Shown here: piece after piece, positions 1 to 8,497 of the stretch
Position numbering within the stretch: position 1 is the first letter of the stretch
How the letters are laid out: the number at the start of each line of letters is the position of its first letter
Source: Nocardioides alkalitolerans
GTDB lineage: Bacteria > Actinomycetota > Actinomycetes > Propionibacteriales > Nocardioidaceae
DNA length: 64,000 nucleotides
Assembly: GCA_038184435.1 (NCBI GenBank)
Contig: CP116227.1
Coordinates: 2,199,501-2,263,500, forward strand
Reading direction: 5' to 3'
The notes under the pieces: generated by a model
The model's input: only the letters and a program-made list of their open reading frames with translations
What the model was told of the DNA's origin: nothing
The model's database searches: none
Translations under genes and position numbers: made by a program

Positions 1-3
1 CAT
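1..3 (-). CDS. Start codon of a gene running off the left edge
   Basis: An ATG on the minus strand overlaps the TGA stop of the preceding gene in the arrangement TGATG, the usual sign of translational coupling. Only the start codon lies in the window, so the product is unknown. It would be the second gene of an operon with the 6PGDH/RraA fusion. Confidence 0.4.
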
Positions 4-1379
4 CACGCGGCTCCCGTCCCGTGGGCGGCGCGGTACGCCGCGACGTCGGCCTCGATGCCACGCCGGCGGCGCGCCTCCTCCTCCTGCACGGCACGGCCGG
101 CAGCGAGGACGGCGGGCGCCTCGGACGGGCGCACGAATGTGACGCCGTCGCCGTCGGCGACCACGAGGTCGCCCTCCATGCAGACGACGCCGCCGATCGC
201 GACGGGCACGCCGTGGCGGAACGGCCCGTTCTTGTAGGGGCCGGCGGCCGAGCGACCGCGCGCCCAGATCGGGAAGCCCATCTCCTGCAGGTCCTCGGCG
301 TCGCGCACCGCGCCGTCGATGACCATGCCGCGCACGCCCTTGGCCTGGAGGCGGCCGGCGATGAGCTCGCCGACCAGCGCCCGCGCGACGTCAGCCTGGC
401 CGTCGACCACGATGACGTCGCCCGGACGGGCCTCGTCGATGATCCGCTGGATGCCGACGTTGTCGCCGCCGGCCACCTGCACCGTGCGGGCGCGCCCCAC
501 GAGGTGGGCCCCGGGCCACGGCGCGACGAGCCCGGTGGTGATGCCGAGACGCTCCCGCGCGTCGCCGATGTTGGCGACCGGCAGACCCGCCCACGCCTCG
601 AGGACCTCGCTGGTCACCAGGGCCTGGTTCTCGGCGAGCTGCTCGTGCAGCGCCGTCGTCGCCCGCGACATGATCGGCAGGACTCCCAGGTCCTCCAGCT
701 GCGCGGTGGCGTCGGCCATCTCCCGGGAGCGGCGGGCGGCGTGCTTCAGCGTGCTGGCGTGCAGGCGCTCGGCCGATGCCTCGCCGTCGGCGAGCTCGGC
801 GGCGATCTGGGCGCGCGCCCAGTCGCCGAGGCCGGCCGCCTCACCGGCCTCGACCGTCTCGACGATCAGTGCGCCCAGACCCTTCATCCACCCGCTCCGC
901 ACCAGCTTGCGCGTGGCGGCCTCCCCCGGCTCGCCACCGAGGTCCTCGACCGCGGCGCCCAGCTCACGGAACGCCTCGGCCGCCACCGACGACCCCGCGC
1001 CGCTGACGATCAACGGCGTGCGGGCACCGTACGCCGGGACCGAGCCCATGACCGCCACGTCGGCGACGGCCACCCCGTCGAGGGCTCGGGCGACCTCGCG
1101 CTTGAAACGCGCCGAGCCGGAGTTCATGTCGGCCAGGACGGCCGCGGCGCCCATGAGCGGCGCGAGGTCGGACGCGATCGCCCGGGCGGCCTTCGCCCCG
1201 GTCAGACCGAGGACGAGGGTCGCCCCGTCCACCGCCTCCGCCAGGGTCGCCGCACGCTCGACGCCATCGGGGGTGGGCACGTCGAACGGGTCGAAGCCCG
1301 CCACGTCCCACCCCTGCCGGACGGCAGCGGTCGCGTAGATCGCACCCGCCTCACCGAGACCGATTACCGCAATGCGCAT
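3..1379 (-). CDS. 6PGDH-like NAD(P)-binding protein fused to an RraA-like domain
   Basis: This 458-residue protein joins two families. Residues 1-165 are a Rossmann domain beginning MRIAVIGLGEAG, with the GxGxxG loop of the 6-phosphogluconate/3-hydroxyisobutyrate dehydrogenase group, followed to about residue 240 by a DUF1932-like helical segment around RSGWMKGLGALIVE. From about residue 255 it is an RraA-like domain, with ARPGDVIVVDG, GELIA, KGVRGMVIDGAVRD and the GFPIWARG strand. RraA-type enzymes include 4-hydroxy-4-methyl-2-oxoglutarate and 4-carboxy-4-hydroxy-2-oxoadipate aldolases, so a dehydrogenase coupled to a retro-aldol or decarboxylation step is plausible. The families are usually separate genes. 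The reading frame is continuous and the junction is proline-poor, so a frameshift artefact is unlikely. The substrate cannot be read from sequence. It is probably co-transcribed with the gene entering from the left edge. Confidence 0.85.
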   Translation of the reverse strand: MRIAVIGLGEAGAIYATAAVRQGWDVAGFDPFDVPTPDGVERAATLAEAVDGATLVLGLTGAKAARAIASDLAPLMGAAAVLADMNSGSARFKREVARALDGVAVADVAVMGSVPAYGARTPLIVSGAGSSVAAEAFRELGAAVEDLGGEPGEAATRKLVRSGWMKGLGALIVETVEAGEAAGLGDWARAQIAAELADGEASAERLHASTLKHAARRSREMADATAQLEDLGVLPIMSRATTALHEQLAENQALVTSEVLEAWAGLPVANIGDARERLGITTGLVAPWPGAHLVGRARTVQVAGGDNVGIQRIIDEARPGDVIVVDGQADVARALVGELIAGRLQAKGVRGMVIDGAVRDAEDLQEMGFPIWARGRSAAGPYKNGPFRHGVPVAIGGVVCMEGDLVVADGDGVTFVRPSEAPAVLAAGRAVQEEEARRRRGIEADVAAYRAAHGTGAA

Positions 1380-1523
1380 TAGTTTCTCATTCCGTGAGAG
1401 GTCTTGTCAGCACGTAGAGTGCGCCCCGTCACACGGGTTCGTCAAGCCGTGGCGGCGAGGAAGAAGCGGAAGCGCGCCGCCGGCATGCCGCGCGGCCGTC
1501 CCGCCATTCGCGACGGCCCAGAA

Positions 1524-1552
1524 TTGAACGTGTTCAAAACCCGGCGTACGCT
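1524..1552 (+). promoter_or_regulatory. Leaderless promoter with palindromic operator
   Basis: TTGAAC (1524-1529), a 17-bp spacer and TACGCT (1547-1552) form a good housekeeping-type promoter. Six bases separate the -10 from the ATG of the epimerase-like gene, so the transcript should be leaderless. The -35 is half of a perfect 14-bp palindrome, TTGAACGTGTTCAA (1524-1537), which looks like the site of a dimeric repressor such as a TetR-family protein. No TetR-type gene is seen nearby. Confidence 0.6.
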
Positions 1553-1558
1553 CGCGCC

Positions 1559-2569
1559 ATGCGGATCGTGATCCCCGGTGGCACCGGGCAGGTGGGAGGC
1601 GTCCTGCGGCGCGCGCTGGCGGCCGAAGGCCACGATGTCGTCGTCGTGAGCCGGCGGCCGGAGGCGCTCGAGCCGGGGGTGCGGCATGCAGTGTGGGACG
1701 GGCGGAGCCGGGGTCCGTGGGAGGCCGAGATCGACGGTGCCGACGCGGTCGTGAACCTCGCGGGACGGTCGGTGAGCTGCCGCTACACCGACCGGAACCT
1801 GCGGCAGATGATGGACTCGCGGGTCGACTCGACCCGCGCCGTCGGCGCAGCGATCGCCCGGGCCGCCCGCCCGCCGGCGGTGTGGCTGCAGATGAGCACC
1901 GCCACGATCTACGCCGACACCCGCGGGCCCGCCCACGACGAGGCGACGGGCGTGATCGGCGGCGAGGAGCCGGACGTGCCGCTCTACTGGGAGTACAGCG
2001 TGCGCATCGCGCGGCGCTGGGAGGAGGCGCAGCAGGAGGACGACCTCCCGAGCACCCGTCGTGTCGCGCTGCGCACCGCGATGGTGATGAGCCCCGACCG
2101 CGGTGGCGTCTTCGACTACCTGTCGTGGCTCGCCCGGCTCGGCCTCGGCGGGCCGGTCGCGGGCGGCGACCAGTTCGTGTCGTGGATCCACGCCGACGAC
2201 TTCGTGCGTGCCGTCACCTTCCTCCTCGCCCGCGGGGACATCGAGGGGCCGGTGAACGTGGCCGCACCGGGGCCGCTCCCCCAGCGCACCCTGATGCGCG
2301 ACCTGCGCCGCGCCTGGGGCGGGCGACCCGGGCTGCCGGCCACCCGGTGGATGGCCGGGCTGGGGGCCTTCGCGCTCCGCTCCGACCCCGAGCTGCTCCT
2401 CAAGAGCCGTCGCGTGGTGCCGGGCCGGCTGCTCGGCGCGGGGTTCACCTTCGAGCAGCCGCGGTGGGACGCAGCCGCCGCCGACCTGGTGCGACGCCGG
2501 CGGGCGGGGGCGGTTCCCTCGGCCCGCGGTCTGGACCTCGGGAACCGGGAGACCCCGCTCGGGGGATGA
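1559..2569 (+). CDS. TIGR01777-type NAD-dependent epimerase/dehydratase
   Basis: The 336-residue protein begins with a Rossmann motif (MRIVIPGGTGQVGG) and has the VVNLAGRSVSCRY segment, the MSTATIYAD strand and the YWEYSVRIARRWEEA helix typical of the TIGR01777/YfcH branch of extended short-chain dehydrogenases. The C-terminal RVVPGRLLGAGFTFEQPRW matches the DUF1731 tail of that family. Members are single-domain, cytosolic and of unknown substrate. The start is supported by a leaderless promoter six bases upstream. It faces away from the fused dehydrogenase gene and is followed after 213 bp by a cold-shock-like gene, so it is probably monocistronic. Confidence 0.9.
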   Translation: MRIVIPGGTGQVGGVLRRALAAEGHDVVVVSRRPEALEPGVRHAVWDGRSRGPWEAEIDGADAVVNLAGRSVSCRYTDRNLRQMMDSRVDSTRAVGAAIARAARPPAVWLQMSTATIYADTRGPAHDEATGVIGGEEPDVPLYWEYSVRIARRWEEAQQEDDLPSTRRVALRTAMVMSPDRGGVFDYLSWLARLGLGGPVAGGDQFVSWIHADDFVRAVTFLLARGDIEGPVNVAAPGPLPQRTLMRDLRRAWGGRPGLPATRWMAGLGAFALRSDPELLLKSRRVVPGRLLGAGFTFEQPRWDAAAADLVRRRRAGAVPSARGLDLGNRETPLGG

Positions 2570-2782
2570 CGCGGCCTCCACCGAGGAACGTACGAGGCCG
2601 CCGACCCGGGCGGGAGAGGCTTGTCGGCACCTTGTGCGGCCCTGGCAGGCTCGGGAGGCCGACCCTTCCCACCCCTTGAGCATCCCCCGCCCCCGCCGAG
2701 GCCCGCTTGAGGATCGCGCGCGTGGGTACCGGGCGGGACCCGTCCTCGTGGGCGGGCAGGATCTCGGAACGGAGCGGCACCC

Positions 2783-2998
2783 ATGGCAGCAGGCACCATC
2801 ACGTGGTTCGACGAGGGTCAGGGCTACGGCTACATCACGCAGGACCACGGTGACGCGCCCGTGGTCGTCCACGGTCGCGACCTCTGGGACGCGGGGCGCC
2901 CGGTCGCCGTCGGCGACCGCGTCGAGTTCGCGCTCGACCGCGGCGTGGCCGGGGCGGAGGCCAGCGGCGTCCGGGTGATCGGCGTGCCGACCGCCTGA
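2783..2998 (+). CDS. Divergent cold-shock-domain protein
   Basis: This 71-residue protein has the opening strand of a cold-shock domain, GTITWFDEGQGYGYITQD, corresponding to the usual GTVKWFNxxKGFGFI, then VVVHGRDL in place of FVHFSDI and VGDRVEFAL in place of EGQxVEFEV. The RNP1 aromatic pattern is kept as Y-x-Y-I, but RNP2 has lost its phenylalanines, so single-stranded nucleic-acid binding may be weak. Length matches the CspA family (about 67-70). A GGAACGGAG ribosome-binding stretch lies 8-15 bases before the ATG. The gene sits 30 bp before the amidase gene, but that gene appears to have its own promoter. Confidence 0.8.
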   Translation: MAAGTITWFDEGQGYGYITQDHGDAPVVVHGRDLWDAGRPVAVGDRVEFALDRGVAGAEASGVRVIGVPTA

Positions 2999-3028
2999 GG
3001 TGCCCGTGTCCTGCGCCACACTGCGGGC

Positions 3029-4501
3029 ATGGACTACGAGGAGTACCGCCGCCACGACGCCACCGGTCTCGCCCGGCTGGTCGCCGAGAAGCAGGTCACG
3101 CCGGCCGAGCTGATGGCCGTCGCCCGTGCCCGGGTGGCCGAGGTGAACCCGCAGCTCAACGCGGTCGTCCGTGACGTGCCGTGCGACCCCGACGAGCCGC
3201 GCACCGGCCCGTTCGCGGGCGTCCCGTTCCTCATCAAGGACCTCGGGCAGGACTACGCCGGCCTGCCCAGCTCTCAGGGGTCCCGCGCGCTCCAGACGAC
3301 ACCGGTCGCGGAGCACTCCACGATCGTGCAGCGGTGGCTCGACGCCGGTCTCATGATCTTCGGCAAGACCAACCTGCCCGAGTTCGGCGCCAAGGGCATC
3401 AGCGAGTCGGAGGCCTGGGGACCGGCCCGCAACCCGTGGAACCCCGAGCGCACCCCCGGCGGCTCCTCCGGGGGTTCGGCCGCCGCGGTGGCGGCCGGGA
3501 TCGTGCCCGTCGCCGGCGCGAACGACGGCGGCGGCTCCACCCGCATCCCCGCCGCCTGCTGCGGCCTCGTCGGTCTCAAGCCCGGGCGCGGCCTGACGTC
3601 GTTCGGCCCCGGCGCCTCGGAGCTCATGCACGGCGCCGCCGTCCAGGGCGTCGTCTCCCGCACCGTCCGCGACTCCGCCGCCATGCTCGACGTCATCGCC
3701 GGCGGCGAGCCCGGCGGGCCCTACGTCCCGGCGGCACCGTCCTCGTCGTACCTCTCCGCAGTCGGCCGCGACCCCGGCCGCCTCCGCATCGGCGTGCGCG
3801 TCCCCTCGGCGATCACGCCGGACCCCCACCCCGAGGCGTACGCCGCGGTGGAGGCCGCGGTGCAGGCGCTCACCGACCTCGGGCACGACGTCGAGGAGCT
3901 GCCGGAGGCGCCGTACGACGACGCGGCCCTGGCCGCCGAGTTCCTGCTCGCGTGGTTCGTCGTCATCTCCTGGGAGGTGGCGCAGGCGAAGCGGCTCACC
4001 GGCGCCGGGGACGACGCGTTCGAGCGCGACACGCGGATCATGGCGGCGCTGGGCGCGGCGACGACGGGGCCGGAATACGTCGACGCCGTCGAGCGACGCC
4101 ACCAGCACGCGCGGCGGCTGACGACGTACTTCGAGACCTACGACCTCCTGCTGACCCCGACGCTCGCGACCCCGCCGCCGCGGATCGGGGCGTTCGAGCT
4201 GCCCGCGCCCCTGAAGATGGCCTCCGACGCGCTGCTCCGCACGCGGACCGCCCGGCTGCTCAAGCACACCCCGGTCGTCGACGACATGGTGCAGAAGAAC
4301 CTGGGCTGGGTCCCCTACACGCAGCTCGCCAACGTCACCGGTCGACCCGCGATCTCGCTCCCCCTGCACTGGACCGCCGACGGCCTGCCGCTCGGCGTCC
4401 AGCTCGTCGCGCCCCTGGGGGGCGAGCCGCTGCTGCTCAGCCTCGCCGCCACGCTCGAGGAGGCCGTGCCCTGGGCCGACCGGCGACCGCCGCTGGGGTG
4501 A
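3029..4501 (+). CDS. Amidase signature family hydrolase
   Basis: The 490-residue enzyme has the full amidase-signature triad: Lys70 in FLIKDLG, cis-Ser146 in TPGGSSGGSAAA and nucleophile Ser170 in NDGGGSTRIPA. The 24-residue spacing between the serines is that of fatty-acid amide hydrolase and related enzymes. It hydrolyses an unidentified amide in the cytosol; there is no signal peptide. A -10-like CACACT lies six bases before the ATG, suggesting a leaderless transcript. It converges on the E1-like gene with six bases between the stop codons. It resembles general aryl/acyl amidases more than GatA, since no gat genes are near. Confidence 0.88.
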   Translation: MDYEEYRRHDATGLARLVAEKQVTPAELMAVARARVAEVNPQLNAVVRDVPCDPDEPRTGPFAGVPFLIKDLGQDYAGLPSSQGSRALQTTPVAEHSTIVQRWLDAGLMIFGKTNLPEFGAKGISESEAWGPARNPWNPERTPGGSSGGSAAAVAAGIVPVAGANDGGGSTRIPAACCGLVGLKPGRGLTSFGPGASELMHGAAVQGVVSRTVRDSAAMLDVIAGGEPGGPYVPAAPSSSYLSAVGRDPGRLRIGVRVPSAITPDPHPEAYAAVEAAVQALTDLGHDVEELPEAPYDDAALAAEFLLAWFVVISWEVAQAKRLTGAGDDAFERDTRIMAALGAATTGPEYVDAVERRHQHARRLTTYFETYDLLLTPTLATPPPRIGAFELPAPLKMASDALLRTRTARLLKHTPVVDDMVQKNLGWVPYTQLANVTGRPAISLPLHWTADGLPLGVQLVAPLGGEPLLLSLAATLEEAVPWADRRPPLG

Positions 4502-4507
4502 GCGCCC

Positions 4508-6850
4508 TCAGCGGCCGAGCAGGGTGAGCGCGGCGTCGACGATCGAGCCGACGTCGATGCCGTGCAGCGCGTAGCCCTCCTCGAGCCCCGTGGACTGGCC
4601 GAAGTCCCGCACGCCGAGGCAGCGGATCCGGTCGCCGCGGGCGCCCGCGAGGAACGACAACGTGTGGGGGTGGCCGTCCAGCACCGTCACGAGCGGAGCG
4701 GGGTGCTCCGGCGGGAACAGCGCGCCGAGGATGTCGTCGCCCCGCACGGAACCGACGCGACCCCGCTGGTCGAACGACCGGAAGACGAGGTCGGGGCTGG
4801 TCAGGCAGACGACCCCGGCCGTGATCCCGTGCGTGGCGAGCGTCGCGGCGGCCGCGACGACCTCGGGGAGCATCGCCCCCACGCCCACGAGCGTGACCTG
4901 CTCCTGCGCGGGGTCGTGCGTGGTGATGCGGTAGCCGCCGGCGACCGCCTGCCGGCGCCGCCGCTCGACGAGCGTCCGGTCGTCCGGGAGGGCGGCCAGG
5001 GACTGGTCGACCGGCCGGGTCGAGAGCCGGAAGTACGACGAGGTGCCGCCCTCGATCCCGACCTTCGACATCGCCTCCAGGAGGCACCACTCGAGGTCCT
5101 GGGCGAACGCGGGCTCCCAGGCGATGCACTCCGGTTGCTCCAGCCCGATCGACGGCGTCGTGATCGACTGGTGCGCCCCGCCCTCGGGGGCGAGCGTCAC
5201 GCCCGAGGGGGTGCCCACGATGATCGACTGCCCCCCGGCGTAGATCCCGTACGACCACGGCTCCAGCGCGCGTGGGACGAACGGGTCGTAGAGCGTCGCG
5301 ATCGGGATGAGGCGCTCCCCCCACCGCGACCACGTGGTGCCGAGCTCCCCGAGCAGGCTGACGAGGTTGACCTCCGCGATGCCCAGCTCGATGTGCTGTC
5401 CCCCGGTCACCTCCGACCACCGCAGGATCCGCTCGGCGTCGTCGGCGAACCAGTCCTGGCGGTCCGCGACCGACCAGACCCCGGTCTTGTTGATCCAGCC
5501 GCCGAGGTTGGTCGACGACGCCACGTCGGGGCTGCAGGTCACCACCCGCTCCGCCACCTGCGGGGCGACCCGCTTGAGCTCGACGAGGAACCGGCCCAAC
5601 GAGGCCTGCGTGGAGATCGGCGCCTTGTGCGACCGGCCCAGGTGGTCCGGCACGCTGGTCGTCGGGCCCGGCGCGACCGGGGTGCGGGCCAGCGCCGCGC
5701 CACGCTCCGCGCAGAGGTCCGCCGCCGGCGTGCCCGGGGCGAAGGTGGCCCACGGGTCGTCCGGGTCCACCCCGGCCCGGACCGCCAGCTCCCGCACCTG
5801 CTCGGCGGTCAGCAGCGCGGAGTGGTTGTTCGGGTGCCCCTCGGTGGGCAGGCCGCGGCCCTTCACCGTGTAGGCGAACACGACGGTCGGCCGGGTCGGG
5901 TCGACCGTGCGGTAGGTGTCCAGCAGCAGGCCGATGTCGTGACCGCCCAGGTCCCGGACGGCGTGGGCGAGCTCCTCGGCCGGGAGCGAGGCGACGAGGG
6001 CCCGCAGCTCGGCGCTCGCCCCGCGTCCGACGATGCGCTCGCCGACCTCGGCCGGGTCCACCCGCAGCAGGCGCTGGTACTCCTCGTTGGGCATGTCCTC
6101 CAGGCGTCGCCGCAGGTGGGAGCCGCCGGGACGGTCGAACAGGGCGCTGATCGCGCGTCCCCACTTCAGCGTGACGACCTGCCAGCCGGCCGCCTCGAAC
6201 ATGCCGGCGAGGCGGTGGATCTGGACGTCCGGGACGACGCGGTCGAGGGACTGCCGGTTGAGGTCCACGATCCAGAGCAGCTCGCCGAGCCGGGCGACCG
6301 CGGGGTCGGCGACGGCCTCCCAGATCGCGCCCTCGTCCAGCTCGGCGTCGCCCAGGAGGCTGACGAAGCGGCCGGCCGGTGGCGTGGCCGGGAAGTGCGA
6401 CCGGACGTACCGGTGCGACATCGCCGCCCACAGGGCGGCCGTCGCCCCGATGCCGACCGAACCGGTCGAGAAGTCGACCGTGTCGGGGTCCTTGCGCCGG
6501 CTCGGGTAGGACTGCAGGCCCCCCTTCGCGCGCAGGGTGGGCAGGTACGCCGCGTCCAGGTCCCCCAGGAGGTAGTTGATGGCGTGCAGGACCGGCGAGG
6601 CGTGCGGCTTGACCGAGACCCGGTCGACGTCGGTGAGCTCGGCGAACCAGAGCGACACCATGATCTCGACCATGGAGGCGCTCGAGGCCTGGTGACCGCC
6701 GACCTTGACGCCGGACTCGTTCGGGCGCCCCCGGTTGGCGGCGTCGACGATGGCCGTCGCGATCCACCTCACCCGCTCCGCGACCTCCTGCAGCACCTCG
6801 GGGCTGTCCCCGTGGTCGTGCACCGGGGCGGGCGTCGTGCTCTGCGTCAT
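4508..6850 (-). CDS. TPP-dependent transketolase/pyruvate dehydrogenase E1-like enzyme
   Basis: This 780-residue protein has the thiamine-diphosphate motif GDAELDEG (167-174) with its downstream Asn198 in WIVDLNRQ, which is the homodimeric E1/transketolase pattern, and a transketolase-type C-terminal half. It resembles AceE, including the VGGHQASSAS start region and TVKGRGLPTEGHPNNHSALL, but is about 100 residues shorter than standard AceE. No E2 or E3 genes are present, so it may be an AceE paralogue acting on a different 2-oxo acid. The chosen ATG begins MTQSTT; an in-frame extension upstream would overrun the ligase gene. It is the last gene of the operon that starts at the CocE-type hydrolase. 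The upstream ligase supplies an acyl-CoA link to 2-oxo-acid metabolism. Confidence 0.85.
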   Translation of the reverse strand: MTQSTTPAPVHDHGDSPEVLQEVAERVRWIATAIVDAANRGRPNESGVKVGGHQASSASMVEIMVSLWFAELTDVDRVSVKPHASPVLHAINYLLGDLDAAYLPTLRAKGGLQSYPSRRKDPDTVDFSTGSVGIGATAALWAAMSHRYVRSHFPATPPAGRFVSLLGDAELDEGAIWEAVADPAVARLGELLWIVDLNRQSLDRVVPDVQIHRLAGMFEAAGWQVVTLKWGRAISALFDRPGGSHLRRRLEDMPNEEYQRLLRVDPAEVGERIVGRGASAELRALVASLPAEELAHAVRDLGGHDIGLLLDTYRTVDPTRPTVVFAYTVKGRGLPTEGHPNNHSALLTAEQVRELAVRAGVDPDDPWATFAPGTPAADLCAERGAALARTPVAPGPTTSVPDHLGRSHKAPISTQASLGRFLVELKRVAPQVAERVVTCSPDVASSTNLGGWINKTGVWSVADRQDWFADDAERILRWSEVTGGQHIELGIAEVNLVSLLGELGTTWSRWGERLIPIATLYDPFVPRALEPWSYGIYAGGQSIIVGTPSGVTLAPEGGAHQSITTPSIGLEQPECIAWEPAFAQDLEWCLLEAMSKVGIEGGTSSYFRLSTRPVDQSLAALPDDRTLVERRRRQAVAGGYRITTHDPAQEQVTLVGVGAMLPEVVAAAATLATHGITAGVVCLTSPDLVFRSFDQRGRVGSVRGDDILGALFPPEHPAPLVTVLDGHPHTLSFLAGARGDRIRCLGVRDFGQSTGLEEGYALHGIDVGSIVDAALTLLGR

Positions 6851-6921
6851 GGGTTCCTCGGTTCGTTCTCGGGTCGTTCTCGGTGGGACGGGGCTGGTCT
6901 GGTCTGGGCTGGGCTGGCCCG

Positions 6922-8445
6922 TCAGTTGACCTGGCGGGCGCGGCCCTCCCAGTACGGCTGCCGCAGCTTGAACTTCTGGAGCTTCCCCGTGGCCGTGCGC
7001 TCCAGCGCGTCGCGGACCTCGACCCGCTTCGGCACCTTGTAGCCCGCGAGCCGCTCGCGGCAGAACCGCAGCAGGTCGTGGGTGTCGACCGGGCCGTCGG
7101 TGACGACCAGGGCCGTCACGAGCTCGCCCCAGGTCTCGTCGGGGATGCCGATGACGGCCGCCTCGCGGACCGATGGGTGCGCCAGCAGGACGTCCTCCAC
7201 CTCGATGGACGAGACGTTCTCGCCCCCGGACACGATGACGTCCTTCTTGCGGTCGACGATCCGCAGGTAGCCGTCCTCGAGGACCCCGCCGTCCCCGGTG
7301 TGGAACCATCCCCCGGCCTGGGCCGCCGCCGTGTCCTCAGGCCGCTCCCAGTAGCCCGTCATGCACTGGTGGGCCTGGGCGAGCACCTCGCCCGCGGCGT
7401 CCACGGCGAGGCGTACGCCGAGGGCCGGCGCGCCCTGCTGCCCCAGGAGCGCGGCCTGCACGTCGCGCGGCTCGTCCCGCCACTCGGCCCGCATGCGGTT
7501 GACCGTCAGGAGCGGCGCGGTCTCGGTGAGCCCGTAGATCTGGATGAACTCCCAGCCCAGCTCGTCACGGATCCGCTCGATGGTGCGGGTCGGGGGCGGC
7601 GCCCCGGCGACCACGGCGCGCACCCGGTCCCGCCCGGGCACCTCGCCCTCCCACTGCCGAGCCGCGTCGAGCACGGCCGCCAGCACCGCGGGGGCGGCGC
7701 AGAGGAGGGTGACGCCGTGCTCCTCGACGCGGCGGAGGATCTCCGCACCGTCGACCTTGCGGAGCACCACGTGCGGCGCGCCGACGGAGGTGGCGGCGTA
7801 GGGCATCCCCCACCCGTTCGCGTGGAACATCGGCAGGGTGTGCAGGTAGACGTCGTCGTCGTCGAGGCCGACGTGCCACCCGAAGGTCGTCGCGTTGAGC
7901 CAGAGGTTGCGGTGGGAGAGCACGACCCCCTTGGGCTTCGAGGTGGTGCCGGAGGTGTAGTTGATGGTCGCCGGCGCCGACTCGTCGGCCGCCCACGGCC
8001 GGGGCGCGGCCGTCTGCGTCCAGAACAGGTCGTCGGACTCGCCGAGAACGAAGGTGCGCAGCCCGGCACGCTCCTCGACGAGGTGGGCGAGCTCCGGGTC
8101 CACCAGGACCACCTCGGCCCCCGACTCCGTGAGGATGTGGTCGACCTCGGGTCGCGCGAGCCGGAAGTTGACGGGGACGAGCACGCGGCCCCACCCGGAG
8201 ACGCCGAAGAACGAGACCAGCAGGCGCGCCGAGTTCTGCGAGAGCACCGCGACCCGACCGCCGACCGGCACGCCGAGCAGGTCGAGCGCCGCCGCCTGGG
8301 AGCGGGCGAGGCGGTCCACGTCGGCGTAGGTCAGGGGGCCGAGCGGCGGCGCGGGCTGGTCGGGCTCGTCCACGACCGCGACCCGTCGGGGATAGACCGT
8401 GACCGCGCGGTCGAGGAAGTCCGTGATGGTCAGGGGGAACTGCAT
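6922..8445 (-). CDS. AMP-dependent acyl-CoA synthetase
   Basis: The 507-residue protein has the adenylate-forming P-loop YTSGTTSKPKG (163-173), the YGLTETAP motif near residue 306, GWFHTGDGG, RIVDRKKDVIVSGGENVSS and the catalytic lysine in RTATGKLQKFKLR near the C terminus. It activates a carboxylic acid to acyl-AMP and then acyl-CoA in the cytosol. It is closest in style to medium-chain/aryl acyl-CoA ligases (FadD or DitJ type); chain length cannot be told. It lies 52 bp downstream of the FAH-family gene and 71 bp upstream of the E1-like gene on the same strand, so it is part of the same operon. Confidence 0.92.
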   Translation of the reverse strand: MQFPLTITDFLDRAVTVYPRRVAVVDEPDQPAPPLGPLTYADVDRLARSQAAALDLLGVPVGGRVAVLSQNSARLLVSFFGVSGWGRVLVPVNFRLARPEVDHILTESGAEVVLVDPELAHLVEERAGLRTFVLGESDDLFWTQTAAPRPWAADESAPATINYTSGTTSKPKGVVLSHRNLWLNATTFGWHVGLDDDDVYLHTLPMFHANGWGMPYAATSVGAPHVVLRKVDGAEILRRVEEHGVTLLCAAPAVLAAVLDAARQWEGEVPGRDRVRAVVAGAPPPTRTIERIRDELGWEFIQIYGLTETAPLLTVNRMRAEWRDEPRDVQAALLGQQGAPALGVRLAVDAAGEVLAQAHQCMTGYWERPEDTAAAQAGGWFHTGDGGVLEDGYLRIVDRKKDVIVSGGENVSSIEVEDVLLAHPSVREAAVIGIPDETWGELVTALVVTDGPVDTHDLLRFCRERLAGYKVPKRVEVRDALERTATGKLQKFKLRQPYWEGRARQVN

Positions 8446-8497
8446 GGCGGCCCTCCGGGCTCGGGGTGGTCGGGATGGTCGGTCGGGCGGGCCGGCG

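Noticed and set aside
1442..4369. Long minus-strand frame of 975 codons and similar long frames opposite many genes (for example 4562-7042 and 51889-55383)
   Set aside because: They are shadows produced by GC-rich third positions. They show only Arg/Gly/Ala-rich low-complexity translation and no family motifs, and they lie opposite genes with clear motifs.
6851..6921. Repeated TCGTTCTCGG and CTGG runs before the E1-like gene as a promoter
   Set aside because: No -10/-35 pair is present and the gap is only 71 bp within an operon; low-complexity sequence is the simpler reading.
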